Below, in pieces: positions 26,210-35,062 of a stretch of DNA of 64,000 bases (positions within the stretch are counted from its first letter, which is position 1; every line of letters begins with the position of its first letter). The notes under the pieces are model-generated. The model saw only the letters and a program-made list of their open reading frames with translations, did no database searches and was not told where the DNA came from. This DNA is from Priestia megaterium (GTDB taxonomy: Bacteria; Bacillota; Bacilli; Bacillales; Bacillaceae_H). The DNA lies in contig NZ_CP085442.1 in assembly GCF_023824195.1 (NCBI RefSeq), positions 2,456,001-2,520,000 on the forward strand, given 5' to 3'. Made by a program: the position numbers and the translations under genes.

Positions 26210-26676
26210 AAGAGCAGTACTATATCGAAGTGCCGGAATCGTTAAATCCGGAGCAGCAAAAGATGATGATTGAACTTGAAAAAGATGCGTTTCCGGGCAT
26301 GGGAGCTGTTGATGAACAGACGCTTGTACCTTTAGCACGCTACGGAAAGCTTATTCAATATTTCCAGGAAAATGACGCAAGGCCAATTGCCATTTGTGAG
26401 CTGCTTCGAGATTACAAAGATATCACAAAAGCTTATATCTTTGGGTTCTACGTCCGCTCTGATAAACAAGGAAGTGGAATTGGACAACTGTTTTTAGAAG
26501 AAATATTTTCGATTCTAAAAAGAGATAATTTCGAAAGCGTTTGTTTGACTGTGAATGTAAAAAATGAAGGGGCTGTGAAGCTGTATAAAAAAATGGGCTT
26601 TATGATTAAAGAAACGCGAGCAGGAGAGTTTGGCGAAGGAGAAGATCGCTATTATATGGTGCGGTCAATTTCTTAG
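26197..26676 (+). CDS. GNAT N-acetyltransferase, candidate beta-lysine acetyltransferase
   Basis: A 159-residue GNAT protein with the acetyl-CoA loop VRSDKQGSGIGQLFLEEI (about 88) and the C-terminal AVKLYKKMGF (about 126). It overlaps the M81 gene by 13 bases and precedes kamA, the place held by AblB/YodP (beta-lysine N6-acetyltransferase) in other kamA operons. It is shorter than YodP (about 280) because the N-terminal part is missing. It may protect the 6-amino group so the pathway runs on acetylated intermediates, or make the osmolyte N-acetyl-beta-lysine. Confidence 0.75.
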   Translation: MDALKEQYYIEVPESLNPEQQKMMIELEKDAFPGMGAVDEQTLVPLARYGKLIQYFQENDARPIAICELLRDYKDITKAYIFGFYVRSDKQGSGIGQLFLEEIFSILKRDNFESVCLTVNVKNEGAVKLYKKMGFMIKETRAGEFGEGEDRYYMVRSIS

Positions 26677-26718
26677 TAGAACATCTATTCAAAAAATGAA
26701 CTTTGGAGGGAATATAAA

Positions 26719-28128
26719 ATGAAAAATACATTATATAAAGCAAGCAGACATTGGAAAGAAATCGAGCTTTGGAAAGATGTAACGGATGAGCAGTGGAACG
26801 ACTGGGTATGGCAGCTGACAAACACGATTAAAACATTGGAAGATTTAAAGAAAGTGATAAATTTAACACCTCAAGAAGAAGAAGGTGTTAAAATTGCAAC
26901 CAAAACGATTCCGTTAAACATCACTCCTTATTACGCATGGTTAATGGATGAGAACGATCCGAAATGTCCAATCAGAATGCAGTCCGTTCCTATTTCAGAA
27001 GAACTGCATAAAACAAGGTATGATTTAGAAGATCCGCTTCACGAAGATGAAGATTCACCGGTTCCTGGCTTAACGCACCGTTATCCCGACCGCGTGCTGT
27101 TTTTAGTTACAAATCAATGCTCTATGTACTGCCGCTACTGTACAAGAAGACGTTTTTCAGGACAAATTGGCATGGGCGTTCCCAAAAAACAGCTGGATAC
27201 AGCTATTAATTACATTGCAGCCAACCCTCAAATTCGTGATGTATTAATCTCCGGAGGAGACGGCCTATTAATCAATGACAATATTTTAGAATATATTTTG
27301 AAAAATTTGCGCGATATTCCGCACGTAGAAATTATTCGTATCGGTACAAGAGCGCCGGTAGTATTCCCTCAGCGCATTACAGAAAATCTGTGCAACATCT
27401 TAAAGAAATATCATCCGGTTTGGCTAAATACGCACTTTAACACATCAATCGAAATTACAGAAGAATCAAAACGCGCCTGTGAAATGCTTGCAAATGCAGG
27501 AGTTCCAGTTGGAAACCAAGCGGTTATTTTAGCCGGAATTAACGACAGCGTACCAATCATGAAGCAGCTTATGCATGATTTAGTAAAAATCCGCGTGCGT
27601 CCTTATTACATTTATCAATGTGATTTATCAGAAGGAATCGGCCATTTCCGTGCGCCGATCAGTAAAGGGCTAGAAATTATGGAAGGACTTCGCGGCCATA
27701 CGTCCGGCTATGCAGTTCCTACGTTTATCGTGGATGCTCCTGGAGGAGGCGGTAAAATTCCGCTGCAGCCAAACTACATTATTTCTCAAAGCTCCAATAA
27801 AGTGGTGCTTCGAAACTTTGAAGGTGTTATTACATCTTATCCGGAGCCGCAAAATTACCAAAGTGGAAGCGCAGAAGAATTTTATAAAAAAGTATATCCT
27901 GAAGTGTTTGAAAAATTTGAAAGCAACGGTGTTCTTTCGATTATTGATGATACAAAGTTCAACTTAACGCCGGAAGGTCTAAACCGTCTTGACCGCCGGA
28001 AAACGTATGACCAAAATCCAGAGCATAGCTCTTTAAAAGACAAGCGTGAAAAGCGCGATCAATTAAAAGAGAAAAAATTTGAAACGCAAATGAAAAAATA
28101 CGAAACGGCGGGAGCGAAGGAGGAATAA
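26719..28128 (+). CDS. kamA: L-lysine 2,3-aminomutase
   Basis: A 469-residue radical-SAM enzyme. The [4Fe-4S]/SAM motif is CSMYCRYC with Cys134, Cys138 and Cys141, and the PLP lysine is Lys346 in DAPGGGGKIPL, both as in known KamA. ISGGDGLL and the HFNTSIEIT segment belong to the same family. It moves the 2-amino group of lysine to C3, giving beta-lysine, and needs SAM, PLP, an iron-sulfur cluster and a low-potential electron. Those needs match the orphan pdxS and ferredoxin genes at 16-17 kb. The charged C-terminal tail (about 440-469) is rich in Lys and Glu. Confidence 0.95.
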   Translation: MKNTLYKASRHWKEIELWKDVTDEQWNDWVWQLTNTIKTLEDLKKVINLTPQEEEGVKIATKTIPLNITPYYAWLMDENDPKCPIRMQSVPISEELHKTRYDLEDPLHEDEDSPVPGLTHRYPDRVLFLVTNQCSMYCRYCTRRRFSGQIGMGVPKKQLDTAINYIAANPQIRDVLISGGDGLLINDNILEYILKNLRDIPHVEIIRIGTRAPVVFPQRITENLCNILKKYHPVWLNTHFNTSIEITEESKRACEMLANAGVPVGNQAVILAGINDSVPIMKQLMHDLVKIRVRPYYIYQCDLSEGIGHFRAPISKGLEIMEGLRGHTSGYAVPTFIVDAPGGGGKIPLQPNYIISQSSNKVVLRNFEGVITSYPEPQNYQSGSAEEFYKKVYPEVFEKFESNGVLSIIDDTKFNLTPEGLNRLDRRKTYDQNPEHSSLKDKREKRDQLKEKKFETQMKKYETAGAKEE

Positions 28129-28130
28129 TA

Positions 28131-28409
28131 TTGAAATGTCAATGGTGCGAATCCTATGAAGCGAAAGAGACGGATGCAACGGTTTATTGGGAGCTTCCTG
28201 ACGGCACAAAAGCCATAGAAATTAAAGAGACGCCTTCCATTACATGTTCAGAATGCGGAATTACGTATCAAACAGATGAAACGGTTGGACACATTGAAGA
28301 TCAACTGTTTTTAATCAACACCTCTGCCTTAGAAAAAAGTGTAACGTACGAACAGCTTATGAGCCTGCCTCGTCTATTAAAACGAAACTACTTTGATTTT
28401 TCAAAGTAA
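28131..28409 (+). CDS. YokU-like zinc-finger protein
   Basis: A 92-residue protein with two CxxC pairs, CQWC at residues 3-6 and CSEC near 43, in the style of the YgiT/MqsA zinc fold and of the YokU family often found beside kamA. The start is TTG, six to seven bases behind AAGGAGG, two bases after the kamA stop. The C-terminal part (TYEQLMSLPRLLKRNYFDFSK) could be a helical partner-binding region. The function is unknown; a chaperone or regulatory role for KamA is possible from position alone. Confidence 0.8.
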   Translation: MKCQWCESYEAKETDATVYWELPDGTKAIEIKETPSITCSECGITYQTDETVGHIEDQLFLINTSALEKSVTYEQLMSLPRLLKRNYFDFSK

Positions 28410-28420
28410 GCAATGAAGGG

Positions 28421-28456
28421 TCCATCTCCTACTTTTTATAGGAGATGGATATTCTT
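28421..28456 (+). terminator. Terminator-like hairpin after the kamA operon
   Basis: TCCATCTCCT pairs perfectly with AGGAGATGGA around a nine-base loop, followed by a weak T run (TATTCTTA). It separates the catabolic genes from the permease gene. Confidence 0.65.
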
Positions 28457-28510
28457 ATACGCTTTACGTTAAACATGTGCGCATAGTTCATTTATAAAGG
28501 TGGGATAAGT

Positions 28511-29992
28511 ATGGAAGCGGTCGATATAAATCGTAATGAAGAAGAAAAAAAGCAGGACGATAAGCATATAAAACGCCATTTAAAAGCACGTCATATGACC
28601 ATGATTGCCATTGGAGGGTCAATAGGAACTGGTTTATTTCTAGCCACGGGATCATCCATCCAAACTGCTGGACCTGGAGGAGCGCTGATTGCTTACGGGG
28701 CCATTGGAATTATGGTTTACTTTCTCATGACTAGCCTTGGAGAAATGGCTACGTTTATGCCGGTATCAGGTTCTTTTTCAACGTACGCCAGTCATTATGT
28801 AGACCCAGCTCTCGGCTTTGCGCTCGGCTGGAACTACTGGTTTAACTGGGCTGTTACGCTCGCTGTAGAAATAGCTGCTTCTGCTATTATCATGAAGTTT
28901 TGGTTCCCTGATGTGCCAAGTATTATCTGGAGCGCTTTGTTTTTAGGCTTAATTTTTTTACTTAATTTCCTATCTGTAAAAAGCTATGGAGAATCTGAAT
29001 ATTGGTTTGCTCTCGTAAAAGTAGTGACCATCATTGTGTTTATCGGAGTGGGCCTTCTGACGATCTTTGGCATTTTCGGCGGTGAATATATCGGCTTTAA
29101 AAACTTTACATTAGAAGAAGCGCCGGTCAACGGCGGATTTCTGTCCGTACTAAGCATTTTCTTTATAGCGGGATTTTCTTTTCAAGGTACAGAGCTAGTC
29201 GGCATTGCGGCGGGGGAAAGTGAAAACCCTCAAAAAAATATACCTAAAGCCATTCGTCAAGTCTTTTGGCGCATTCTTCTATTTTATATTGCAGCCATTG
29301 CTGTAATCGGGCTTATCATTCCTTACACAAGTCCATCTCTTCTAGGAGGAGACGTAGATAACATTGCTGTTAGTCCATTTACGCTTGTTTTTGAAAAAGC
29401 AGGAATTGCTGCAGCTGCTTCAGTGATGAATGCTGTTATTCTTACCTCGGTTTTATCAGCCGGAACTTCGGGCTTATATGCTTCTACGCGAATGTTATGG
29501 TCAATGGCAAATGAAGGACAAGCGCCTAAAGCGCTCCGAAAAATTAATCGTCGAGGAATTCCAGTAAACGCGCTTGTTTTAACCACTATCATTGGCGGTC
29601 TTGCCTTTTTAACATCAATTTTTGGCGATCAAATGTATATGTGGCTTTTAAACGCTTCAGGCATGAGCGGATTTATTGCGTGGATTGGTATTGCCATCAG
29701 CCACTATCGTTTCCGAAAAGCATATGTTGCTTCAGGACAGGATATAAATGAACTGGCGTATAAAGCAAAATGGTTTCCTCTAGGTCCTGTTCTTGCATTT
29801 GGAATGTGCCTCATCGTTATTCTAGGACAGAATTATCAAGCGGTACTTTCTGACAAAATTGATTGGTACGGCTTGACGGTCTCATACATCGGTCTGCCTC
29901 TCTTTTTAGCGACGTGGTGGGGATATAAAATAGCAAAGAAAACCAAGGTTGTACCTTTGCATGAGTGTATTCAAAAAGAGGATAAGAAATAA
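28511..29992 (+). CDS. Amino acid permease, LysP-like (AAT/APC family)
   Basis: A 493-residue transporter with about 12 hydrophobic segments. The first holds IAIGGSIGTGLFLATGSSI (about 34), the substrate-binding GSIGTG loop of AAT permeases, and GEMATFMPVSGSFSTYASHYVDPALGFALGWNYW follows near residue 77. This pattern is typical of LysP-type lysine permeases. Its place behind the lysine 2,3-aminomutase cluster makes lysine the natural substrate, though AAT permeases for other amino acids look much the same. It has a separate ribosome site and lies behind a hairpin, so it may be a separate unit. Confidence 0.85.
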   Translation: MEAVDINRNEEEKKQDDKHIKRHLKARHMTMIAIGGSIGTGLFLATGSSIQTAGPGGALIAYGAIGIMVYFLMTSLGEMATFMPVSGSFSTYASHYVDPALGFALGWNYWFNWAVTLAVEIAASAIIMKFWFPDVPSIIWSALFLGLIFLLNFLSVKSYGESEYWFALVKVVTIIVFIGVGLLTIFGIFGGEYIGFKNFTLEEAPVNGGFLSVLSIFFIAGFSFQGTELVGIAAGESENPQKNIPKAIRQVFWRILLFYIAAIAVIGLIIPYTSPSLLGGDVDNIAVSPFTLVFEKAGIAAAASVMNAVILTSVLSAGTSGLYASTRMLWSMANEGQAPKALRKINRRGIPVNALVLTTIIGGLAFLTSIFGDQMYMWLLNASGMSGFIAWIGIAISHYRFRKAYVASGQDINELAYKAKWFPLGPVLAFGMCLIVILGQNYQAVLSDKIDWYGLTVSYIGLPLFLATWWGYKIAKKTKVVPLHECIQKEDKK

Positions 29993-30020
29993 AAAAGCTA
30001 TAGCAGCTAACGATAAGTAA

Positions 30021-30057
30021 AAAAGGTGAACCTTGGACAACAAGGTTCACCTTTTCA
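30021..30057 (+). terminator. Rho-independent terminator after the permease gene
   Basis: AAAAGGTGAACCTTG pairs perfectly with CAAGGTTCACCTTTT around a short loop, a 15-pair stem. It can work in both directions. The remaining AT-rich stretch to 30231 shows no gene. Confidence 0.9.
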
Positions 30058-30231
30058 TTTATAAAAATCTATCATAGTAAGCTTTATTTTATAGATATCA
30101 TAGCATAAAAAGTGATTTTTTTCCAGTCTGGTTTTTATTTTGTTTATTGATAAAATTCAAGAATACCACTGCATGCTAAGCGATTATGGAGGTTGAAAAT
30201 CTTTATAGTTTAATAAGAAAAGGGGTTTGTA

Positions 30232-30978
30232 ATGAGAATTTCTGCAGGTGTTGAAATGCTACAGTTGACTGCCAGAGCTTTTGACCAAGATATAATATTA
30301 AATCCTACGTTAGTTTGGAATAACGATGAAGCTATTCTAATTGATACAGGAATGCCTGGGCAAACCGATCAACTGAAAGAGGCCTTGGGTGAATTGAATA
30401 TATCTATTGAACAGCTAAAAGTAATTCTTCTAACACACCAAGATCTAGATCATATAGGATGTACTACTGATATACGAAAAAAATCAAATGAAAATATCAT
30501 AGTATATGCTCATGAATTTGATAAGCCGTATATTGAAGGGAAACTTCCGCTTATTAAAACGAATGCGAGTCGAATGAGTAACGAAGAACTAGCAGCTATA
30601 CCTGATGAAATAAAATATTTGTATAAAAATCCTCCAAAAGTTGACGTAGATATAGTATTAAAAGGGAGTCAAATGCTCCCATACTGTGAAGGCATTGAAG
30701 TGATTTTTACCCCTGGACACACACCTGGGCATGTAAGTTTTTATTTAAGAAAATCAAAAACACTGGTTGCTGGAGATGCTTTAGTATTGGCAAATGGACG
30801 ACTAATGGGACCTGTTAAACAAACGACCTTAAATATGGACCAAGCAGTTCAATCACTCGAAAAATTCTTACACTACGACATTGAGCATGTTATTTGTTAT
30901 CATGGAGGGTATTTTCAAGGCTGTCCGAAAGAAGCGATTTTAAGGATAAAAGAACACATTGCACAGGGAGAAAGTTAA
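30232..30978 (+). CDS. MBL-fold metallo-hydrolase
   Basis: A 248-residue metallo-beta-lactamase-fold protein. The metal motif reads THQDLDHIG (about 80), with Asp replacing the second His of HxHxDH, as in the YflN-like group, followed by TPGHTPGHVSFY (about 163) and VAGDAL (about 180) with the other ligands. A C-terminal VICYHGGY supplies the last His. The substrate is unknown; lactones, thioesters and phosphodiesters are all used within this fold. The gene starts at ATG behind AAAAGGGG and has no evident partner. Confidence 0.85.
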   Translation: MRISAGVEMLQLTARAFDQDIILNPTLVWNNDEAILIDTGMPGQTDQLKEALGELNISIEQLKVILLTHQDLDHIGCTTDIRKKSNENIIVYAHEFDKPYIEGKLPLIKTNASRMSNEELAAIPDEIKYLYKNPPKVDVDIVLKGSQMLPYCEGIEVIFTPGHTPGHVSFYLRKSKTLVAGDALVLANGRLMGPVKQTTLNMDQAVQSLEKFLHYDIEHVICYHGGYFQGCPKEAILRIKEHIAQGES

Positions 30979-31044
30979 GGGGAAATGAACTTGTTTTTTA
31001 CTAGAACAAGGAAGGGAAAATAGAAACCAAAGGGGATGTATAAA

Positions 31045-31302
31045 ATGTTTACACCAACTATCAGTGTCCGAAAAATAAATGATAATCTCATTATAAAATG
31101 GCAGCTTGCACACTTCACGATTCCGTTAGAAGACATTCTTGAAGTAATGGAAGATGACACGTACGGAGGTAAAGAAGCAAACGCCATTCGAATTGGCCCT
31201 CCGTACGGAACGACTGACCGCATCTTTATAAAAACGACCAATAAAAACTATCTGTTATTTACCTCAAACGCACCGGCTATATTAAACGAAATAAATTCAT
31301 AA
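31045..31302 (+). CDS. SunI/YnzG-like immunity family protein
   Basis: An 85-residue protein closely patterned like SunI, the sublancin immunity protein: IIKWQLAHFTIPLEDILEVMEDDTYGG, IRIGPPYGTTDRIFIKTTNKNYLLFTSN. SunI-type proteins carry a small PH-like beta domain and protect the cell from the glycopeptide bacteriocin sublancin. No bacteriocin gene is nearby, so this would be an orphan immunity homologue. The ATG at 31045 is nine bases after AAAGGGG; ATG 31036 is in frame but overlaps that site. No N-terminal membrane segment is visible, unlike the membrane-anchored SunI. Confidence 0.75.
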   Translation: MFTPTISVRKINDNLIIKWQLAHFTIPLEDILEVMEDDTYGGKEANAIRIGPPYGTTDRIFIKTTNKNYLLFTSNAPAILNEINS

Positions 31303-31341
31303 CGACCATTACTAAATACGAGATATATAGGAGAGAAAAAA

Positions 31342-31809
31342 TTGAAGATTAGCCGTACTTTCGATGCTGGTAAAATTGCCAAGCTTAATCAGTCTGTTCA
31401 TCAACTGCATGTAGAATTATATCCGCAGCACTTTCAAACATATGATTTTCATCAGATACATGAATTTTTTAAGAAAGTGATGGGAAACGATAGATTTATC
31501 TTTCTTTTAGCAGAAGACGGAGGACAGCATGTAGGATTCGCTTGGTTAGAAATAAAGCAGTATTCAGAGACAGTGTTTAAAAAAGCTTACAAGTCAATTT
31601 ACGTTCATCAAATAAATATCGCAGAACCCTATAAAAACAAAGGGTTTGGTTCGATTTTGATGAAAGAAATTTATAACATTGCTCGTACAAAAGACATAAA
31701 TACAATTGAGTTAGATTATTGGAATGATAATACGATTGCCGAGAGCTTTTACGAAAAAGAAGGCTTTGTTACGTATAGAAAAATGGCTTATAAAGAAAAA
31801 GAACTTTAA
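31342..31809 (+). CDS. GNAT family N-acetyltransferase
   Basis: A 155-residue GNAT protein. The acetyl-CoA loop is NIAEPYKNKGFGSILMKEIYNIA (about 92) and the closing strand-helix is NDNTIAESFYEKEGFVTYRKMAY (about 132). The start is a TTG seven bases after TAGGAGA, giving MKISRTFDAGK; no better ATG lies upstream. It is separate from the SunI-like gene by 39 bases and may share its transcript. The substrate is unknown. Confidence 0.82.
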   Translation: MKISRTFDAGKIAKLNQSVHQLHVELYPQHFQTYDFHQIHEFFKKVMGNDRFIFLLAEDGGQHVGFAWLEIKQYSETVFKKAYKSIYVHQINIAEPYKNKGFGSILMKEIYNIARTKDINTIELDYWNDNTIAESFYEKEGFVTYRKMAYKEKEL

Positions 31810-31835
31810 AGAGAGCATTTACTTGCTCTTTTTCT
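31807..31835 (+). terminator. Rho-independent terminator after the GNAT gene
   Basis: AGAGCA pairs with TGCTCT, with flanking A and T runs (AAAG.../CTTTTTCT). The stem is short but overlaps the stop codon, a common arrangement. Confidence 0.6.
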
Positions 31836-31998
31836 ATGTCTAAGAAATCATTTTTTTGATTTTAATCAGGCAATAAAATAAAGTACGCGATATGAGAACT
31901 TAACTCTTGAAAAATTTTTGTTTTACATTTATACTTACATTCTTGTTCGCGTAATGCGACAACTTATTTTACATTCAACTAGGAGGTATACAGATAGT

Positions 31999-33171
31999 AT
32001 GGAAAATTTCATTTATCATAATCCCACAAAACTCATCTTCGGAAAAGATCAGCTTCAAGCATTATCAGAAGAACTCCCGAAATACGGAAAAAATATTTTG
32101 CTTGTTTACGGCGGAGGAAGCATTAAGAAAAACGGTTTATACGATCAAGTTCTTACACTGTTAAAAGAGCTAAACGTAAACATACACGAGTTAGCGGGAG
32201 TAGAGCCTAACCCTCGACTATCTACGGTGCGAAAAGGAATTGAAATTTGCCGAAATGAAAACATTGACTTCATGTTAGCAGTCGGCGGAGGAAGCGTTAT
32301 TGACTGCACAAAAGCAATCGCTGCCGGAGCTGAGTATGAAGGAGACGTCTGGGATATCATTAACAAAAAAGTAACGGCTACAAAAGCACTGCCGTTTGGC
32401 ACGGTATTAACATTGGCAGCAACAGGTTCTGAAATGAATCCTGATTCCGTTATTACGAACTGGGAAGCAAATGAAAAATACGTTTGGGGCAGCGCTGTTA
32501 CGCACCCTGTATTTTCTATATTAGATCCTGTGAACACGATGTCTGTTCCTAGAGATCAAACTATTTACGGCATGGTAGACATGATGAGTCACGTGTTTGA
32601 ACAATATTTTCATAACGTGAAAAACACGCCTTTACAAGATCGTATGTGCTATTCTGTATTACAAACAGTAATTGAAACAGCGCCGAAGTTACTAGAAGAT
32701 CTGCAAAGCTACGAACACCGCGAAACGATTTTATATTCCGGAACAATCGCATTAAACGGAACACTTCAAATGGGCTACTTTGGCGATTGGGCTTCACATA
32801 CAATTGAACACGCGGTATCAGCGGTATATGACATTCCTCATGCGGGCGGTTTAGCAATCCTATTCCCAAATTGGATGCGACACGTTGTAGATCAAGATGT
32901 AACTCGTATGAAGCGTGTAATGACAAGCATGTTCAATATTGAAACTACAGGTAAAAGCGACAAGGAAATTGCGTTAGAAGGAATCGATAAGCTAAGCGCT
33001 TTTTGGTCAAGCCTTGGTGCACCTTCTCGCTTAGCGGATTACGATATCGGAGAAGAGCGACTAGACGAAATTGCTGGAATTGCTGCTCGTGAAATGGAGC
33101 ACGGAGGTTTCGGTAACTTTAAAAAACTAAATAAAGATGATATTTTAGCTATTTTAAAAGCGTCATTGTAA
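31999..33171 (+). CDS. Iron-containing alcohol dehydrogenase (butanol dehydrogenase-like)
   Basis: A 390-residue group III alcohol dehydrogenase of the BdhA/YugJ type. It has NPTKLIFGK (about 7), the NAD(P) motif [14 protein letters not shown] (about 97) and metal-ligand regions [13 protein letters not shown] (about 192) and [26 protein letters not shown] (about 262-287). These enzymes reduce aldehydes to alcohols with NAD(P)H. The ATG at 31999 was chosen for AGGAGGT ahead of it. Fermentative or aldehyde-detoxifying use is likely; nothing nearby narrows the substrate. Confidence 0.9.
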   Translation: MENFIYHNPTKLIFGKDQLQALSEELPKYGKNILLVYGGGSIKKNGLYDQVLTLLKELNVNIHELAGVEPNPRLSTVRKGIEICRNENIDFMLAVGGGSVIDCTKAIAAGAEYEGDVWDIINKKVTATKALPFGTVLTLAATGSEMNPDSVITNWEANEKYVWGSAVTHPVFSILDPVNTMSVPRDQTIYGMVDMMSHVFEQYFHNVKNTPLQDRMCYSVLQTVIETAPKLLEDLQSYEHRETILYSGTIALNGTLQMGYFGDWASHTIEHAVSAVYDIPHAGGLAILFPNWMRHVVDQDVTRMKRVMTSMFNIETTGKSDKEIALEGIDKLSAFWSSLGAPSRLADYDIGEERLDEIAGIAAREMEHGGFGNFKKLNKDDILAILKASL

Positions 33172-33182
33172 AGTGAAAAACA

Positions 33183-33217
33183 AAAAAGAAGGAGACATCT
33201 GTCTTCTTCTTTTTGTT
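33183..33217 (+). terminator. Rho-independent terminator after the alcohol dehydrogenase gene
   Basis: AAAAGAAGGAGAC pairs with GTCTTCTTCTTTT (one G-T pair) around a four-base loop and is followed by T residues. Confidence 0.85.
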
Positions 33218-33280
33218 TTATCTTATAAATGACTGGAAATTAAGTAGAGTAGGAAGAATGGTTTTTTTCTCAAATTTCAG

Positions 33281-33308
33281 TTAACAACTAAAGGAAAAGC
33301 TTTATAAT
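33281..33308 (+). promoter_or_regulatory. Candidate sigma-A promoter of the MFS gene
   Basis: TTAACA (33281-33286) and TATAAT (33303-33308) are 16 bases apart and lie 45 bases before the transporter start. Confidence 0.55.
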
Positions 33309-33352
33309 GAAGTACAGAAAGAAAGTTTTAGAGAATTTAAGGGAGTGGGGAG

Positions 33353-34558
33353 ATGAAAAAATTTGCGCTAGCTTCATATGCGCTTTATTTGCTAGGCGGA
33401 TTAGTCATTACAGCCGTAGGGTCCGTCTTACCGCAATTGTTAACACATTATCATGTGTCCTATACAGTTGGCGGGCAGCTTGTATTATTAGGGTCTTTAG
33501 GATTTTTGATAGGAGTTCCGCTTTCTTCTTTTCTATTAGGACGCTTCAGCGAAATGAATTTACTTACAATCGCGGCATTAATGATAGCGTTATCACAGAT
33601 AGGTATGCTTTTGCTGCCTCCATTTCAATGGATTATCGTATTCAATTTCTTAAACGGTATTGGTGTAGCAGCATTGGAAGTAGTTGTAGCTACTTTAATG
33701 ATGGAAGTATTTATCGGTAGAAGAGCTATTGTCATGAGCTATTTAGAAGTATCATTTGGCTTAGGTGCGCTGTTGATGCCGTTAGTAGCTAGCTTATTGA
33801 TTTCACAGAGCAGCTGGAGATTTTCATTTTTTATAACAAGTGTACTAGCTTTACTAATGGTTGTAGTCTGTAAAGTGATTCCTTTTAAAAAAGAGACTGT
33901 TTCAACTTCAGAAAGTGATGCTTCAGATGCCAGTTCAGAGCCTGCGCCTGTGCTTTCTAAGAATCAAAGGTGGAAAATACTTGCTCTTTTTAGTGTGATG
34001 ATTTTTATGTACGCTGGAGTAGAAAGCAGTATGAATAATTTTCTTTCATCTATTTTTATCACATATCTAGACGTAATTCCCTCACAGGCTACTTTGAGCA
34101 TAAGCGTTTTTTGGGTGGCTATGCTAATAGGACGAGTAGCCACTGGATGGATTATTCGAATCGTTACATACGAACGGTATCTTTTTGGCAGCATTGGAGG
34201 AACAATTGTGAGTTTAGTGCTGTTTATCGTGTTAAAAGAAGCAGTAGCAGGCTATATTTTATTAGGGTTTTTAGGGCTTGCAATGTCAGGTATCTATTCG
34301 ATAACGATGGTATATGCTAACCATACGTTTACTGGATCTGCTCGTATTGTAACAAGTTTAATTACTGGTTTTTCAGGGCTTGGAGGAGCTATTTTCCCTG
34401 CACTTATTGGCTTTACTATGGACGCAAGCGGAATTACCTCAGCACTTTGGTACATAACAGCTTTTGCATGTTTATATCTTCTGGCGCTTTGCATCATTTT
34501 TTTCGTTCAGCGTGATGCAAAACAAAAATCTAATGACCATGTACAAGCTATGAAATAA
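33353..34558 (+). CDS. MFS transporter
   Basis: A 401-residue major-facilitator protein with about 12 membrane segments and a hydrophilic Ser/Asp-rich central loop (STSESDASDASSEPAPVLSKNQRWK, about 184-205). Loop 2-3 reads GVPLSSFLLGRFSEMN, matching the MFS motif A only loosely. It belongs to the fucose-permease/tetracycline-type group, where substrates are not predictable. The GTG-free ATG start follows GGGAGTGGGGAG. Possible export of small molecules or import of a sugar; no neighbour decides. Confidence 0.82.
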   Translation: MKKFALASYALYLLGGLVITAVGSVLPQLLTHYHVSYTVGGQLVLLGSLGFLIGVPLSSFLLGRFSEMNLLTIAALMIALSQIGMLLLPPFQWIIVFNFLNGIGVAALEVVVATLMMEVFIGRRAIVMSYLEVSFGLGALLMPLVASLLISQSSWRFSFFITSVLALLMVVVCKVIPFKKETVSTSESDASDASSEPAPVLSKNQRWKILALFSVMIFMYAGVESSMNNFLSSIFITYLDVIPSQATLSISVFWVAMLIGRVATGWIIRIVTYERYLFGSIGGTIVSLVLFIVLKEAVAGYILLGFLGLAMSGIYSITMVYANHTFTGSARIVTSLITGFSGLGGAIFPALIGFTMDASGITSALWYITAFACLYLLALCIIFFVQRDAKQKSNDHVQAMK

Positions 34559-34607
34559 ATGCTAAGTCGAAAAGAGGCTGGGATAAAATTATTTTAATTG
34601 ATGGAAG

Positions 34608-34637
34608 ATCTGAACGATGAATCGTTCGGATTTTTTT
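34608..34637 (+). terminator. Terminator-like hairpin between the MFS gene and the dispersed repeat
   Basis: CTGAACGAT pairs with ATCGTTCGG (one G-T pair) and is followed by a run of seven T residues. It may end the MFS transcript or be part of the repeated element. Confidence 0.6.
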
Positions 34638-34639
34638 AT

Positions 34640-34822
34640 GGTTAGGATGAACGTAGATTTCATGTATGGAGGTGCTTCTAGCTGGTGATTGGAGGGCAAG
34701 ACGAAGACTCCTGCGGGAAAAGCGGAATAGGTGAGACCCCGCAGGAGCGGAAGCAACGAGGAGGCTCATCGGCCGCCCCCGGAAAGCGAAGTCTTGCACG
34801 GAAATCAACAGCGGTGTAATAA
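34640..34822 (+). repeat. Structured dispersed intergenic repeat
   Basis: A GC-richer island in AT-rich surroundings. It holds CTCCTGCGGG...CCCGCAGGAG, an inverted repeat, flanked by AAGACGAAG and CGAAGTCTT copies that also pair, and the phrases GAGGAGGCTCATCGGCC and CACGGAAATCAACAGCGGTG. I recognise this as a non-coding repeat found many times in Bacillaceae chromosomes. No open frame of note runs through it and no copy was seen elsewhere in this window. Ends are approximate. Confidence 0.7.
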
Positions 34823-35062
34823 GTGATTTATACTAGCTACTTTATCCAATTTGTTCGTCTATTGATTTAGTTAAGTCTCAATCTCTTTTCTTTTTTTTAT
34901 AAAAATTCTCGTTAAATTTTTTCTCACAATATCTTTATAATCAAATAGCAAAATTCCTGCTTTTAATTTCGCTTTAGTATTAACCCTATAAACCATTCTT
35001 TTTTTTACTTTTTACTAATATATCAAATATTCTATATATTCCTAATGTTATATAAAATTAAA

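Noticed and set aside
33307..33720. A 137-residue frame overlapping the MFS gene start
   Set aside because: It overlaps the N-terminal half of a clear 12-helix transporter in another frame and shows no domain.
34640..34822. Insertion sequence or protein-coding remnant
   Set aside because: No transposase-like frame and no target duplication seen; it matches a non-coding structured repeat better.
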